7,441 nucleotides of DNA, from assembly GCA_938039145.1 (NCBI GenBank), contig CALHVG010000054.1, positions 1-7,441 on the forward strand. The letters are read 5' to 3'. Positions within the stretch are counted from its first letter, which is position 1. Each line of letters opens with the position of its first letter. This stretch comes from an uncultured Treponema sp. (lineage in GTDB: Bacteria; Spirochaetota; Spirochaetia; Treponematales; Treponemataceae). Made by a program: the position numbers and the translations under genes. Below the pieces are notes generated by a model that saw nothing but the letters and a program-made list of their open reading frames with translations, did no database searches and was not told the DNA's origin. Positions 6,881-7,441 of this stretch are shown in pieces.

Positions 6881-7141
6881 ATGGCAAGTAAAACAGTTAC
6901 TATGACAAATCCTACAGGATTACATACAAGACCAGGTGGAGTATTTGTTGCTAAAGCAAAAGAATTTGAAAGTAAAGTAGAAGTTGAAAATGAAGGGAAA
7001 AAAGTAAACGGAAAATCTTTATTGAAATTATTATCAATTGGAATTAAAAACGGTTCAGAAGTTACAGTTCACGCTGAAGGGCCTGATGCTGAACAAGCAG
7101 TTGAAGTATTAGGAGAATTGTTAGCAACTATTAGAGACTAA
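6881..7141 (+). CDS. ptsH: Phosphocarrier protein HPr of the sugar phosphotransferase system
   Basis: HPr is a small cytoplasmic protein that takes phosphate from enzyme I and passes it to the sugar-specific EIIA domains during PTS uptake. At 86 residues it has the typical length. The active site is His15 within NPTGLHTRPG (10-19), with Arg17 beside it. Ser46, in NGKSLLKLLSIG (43-54), is the site that HPr kinase phosphorylates in organisms that have that control, so both phosphorylation sites are present. The ribosome site AAGGAGG (6867-6873) is seven bases before the ATG, and the gene has its own promoter and terminator. Two stop codons in a row (TAA TAA) end it. Enzyme I is not adjacent within this window, so ptsH looks separate from ptsI here, or ptsI lies elsewhere. 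Confidence 0.97.
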   Translation: MASKTVTMTNPTGLHTRPGGVFVAKAKEFESKVEVENEGKKVNGKSLLKLLSIGIKNGSEVTVHAEGPDAEQAVEVLGELLATIRD

Positions 7142-7158
7142 TAAATTCATTTAAAATT

Positions 7159-7222
7159 ACGCCAAGAAATCTATGTTTTTAAAAATTTCTTTTTCTAAAC
7201 ATCTGATGAATGGCGTTTTTTT
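7159..7222 (+). terminator. Rho-independent terminator of ptsH with a nested stem
   Basis: ACGCCA at 7159-7164 pairs with TGGCGT at 7211-7216, followed directly by a run of seven T. The 46-base interior holds two further possible stems that overlap: AGAAAT/ATTTCT (7165-7170 with 7185-7190) and ATGTTT/AAACAT (7173-7178 with 7197-7202). The long interior is unusual for a simple terminator, but the GC clamp next to the T-run and the position 17 nt after the ptsH stop codon support this role. Confidence 0.75.
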
Positions 7223-7287
7223 ATTTAGAAAAACAATAAAAAGTAAGGCTTCCATACAGCAGAATTAAAAGACCTAAGTAAAAAAAC

Positions 7288-7324
7288 AAGGAAATAGCTG
7301 AAATTTTATACTATTTCCTTTTAT
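7288..7324. terminator. Probable bidirectional hairpin terminator
   Basis: AAGGAAATAG (7288-7297) and CTATTTCCTT (7311-7320) form a perfect 10-base stem with a 13-base loop. On the plus strand the T-run extends from the stem (7319-7322) and is short. On the minus strand the stem is followed by G and then seven T (complement of 7280-7286), which suggests it serves transcription entering from the right. The remaining sequence to 7441 has no ORF with a start codon on either strand that I can read, so a gene on the minus strand ending beyond the window is plausible but unseen. Confidence 0.55.
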
Positions 7325-7441
7325 AGTAAAACTTATTTAAAACATAACTCACAAAATTTTACTCAAACCTTAAATTTATATAATTTTTATCAGTTCAATT
7401 TTAGATAGGTTCGAGTATAAATAACATATTTATTATAAATT

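Noticed and set aside
7344..7441. Possible C-terminus of a minus-strand outer-membrane protein (short reading ending in NLRFE)
   Set aside because: A stop codon lies only about a dozen codons upstream in that frame, so there is no continuous coding sequence.

Overview
The window holds two blocks that look as if they come from different bacteria. Bases 1 to about 2,700 are moderately GC-rich (mid-40s percent by eye, with frequent GCG/GCC and CGC/CGG codons). They carry a tightly coupled two-gene pair matching the uncharacterised TIGR03546/TIGR03545 families, which are typical of spirochaetes; an oral-type Treponema of moderate GC is my best guess. From about 2,780 to the end the DNA is very AT-rich (around 30% GC or below). 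Its codons are strongly A/T-ending and its genes look fusobacterial, most like Leptotrichia and relatives. Both assignments come from recognising protein families and composition, not from a search.

Layout: (i) 12-524, a small membrane protein (TIGR03546, DUF2062-like), and 527-2701, a large single-pass membrane protein (TIGR03545) resembling AsmA-type envelope proteins, only 2 nt apart. (ii) 2702-2777, a short junction with a near-consensus sigma70 promoter and a small inverted repeat. (iii) A same-strand run with 40-50 nt gaps: rsgA (30S maturation GTPase, missing its normal start), rpe (pentose phosphate epimerase), a MarR-type regulator with a C-terminal FeoA-like domain, and an NFACT/RqcH-type ribosome quality-control protein. 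(iv) 6754-6880, an intergenic region with a clear promoter, then ptsH (HPr) as its own unit, closed by a hairpin terminator. (v) A tail of about 215 nt with a second hairpin and no gene.

The composition changes at the same place where rsgA loses its start codon and Shine-Dalgarno sequence, and no mobile element is visible. The simplest reading is an artificial join (chimeric contig or misassembly) of two community members' DNA; a real transfer or rearrangement is possible but less likely. The left pair is a poorly characterised envelope system. On the right, rsgA and the NFACT gene both act on ribosomes, and rpe and ptsH belong to carbon metabolism. The unusual protein is the MarR-FeoA fusion. 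I found no CRISPR array, tRNA, rRNA, insertion sequence or phage gene.
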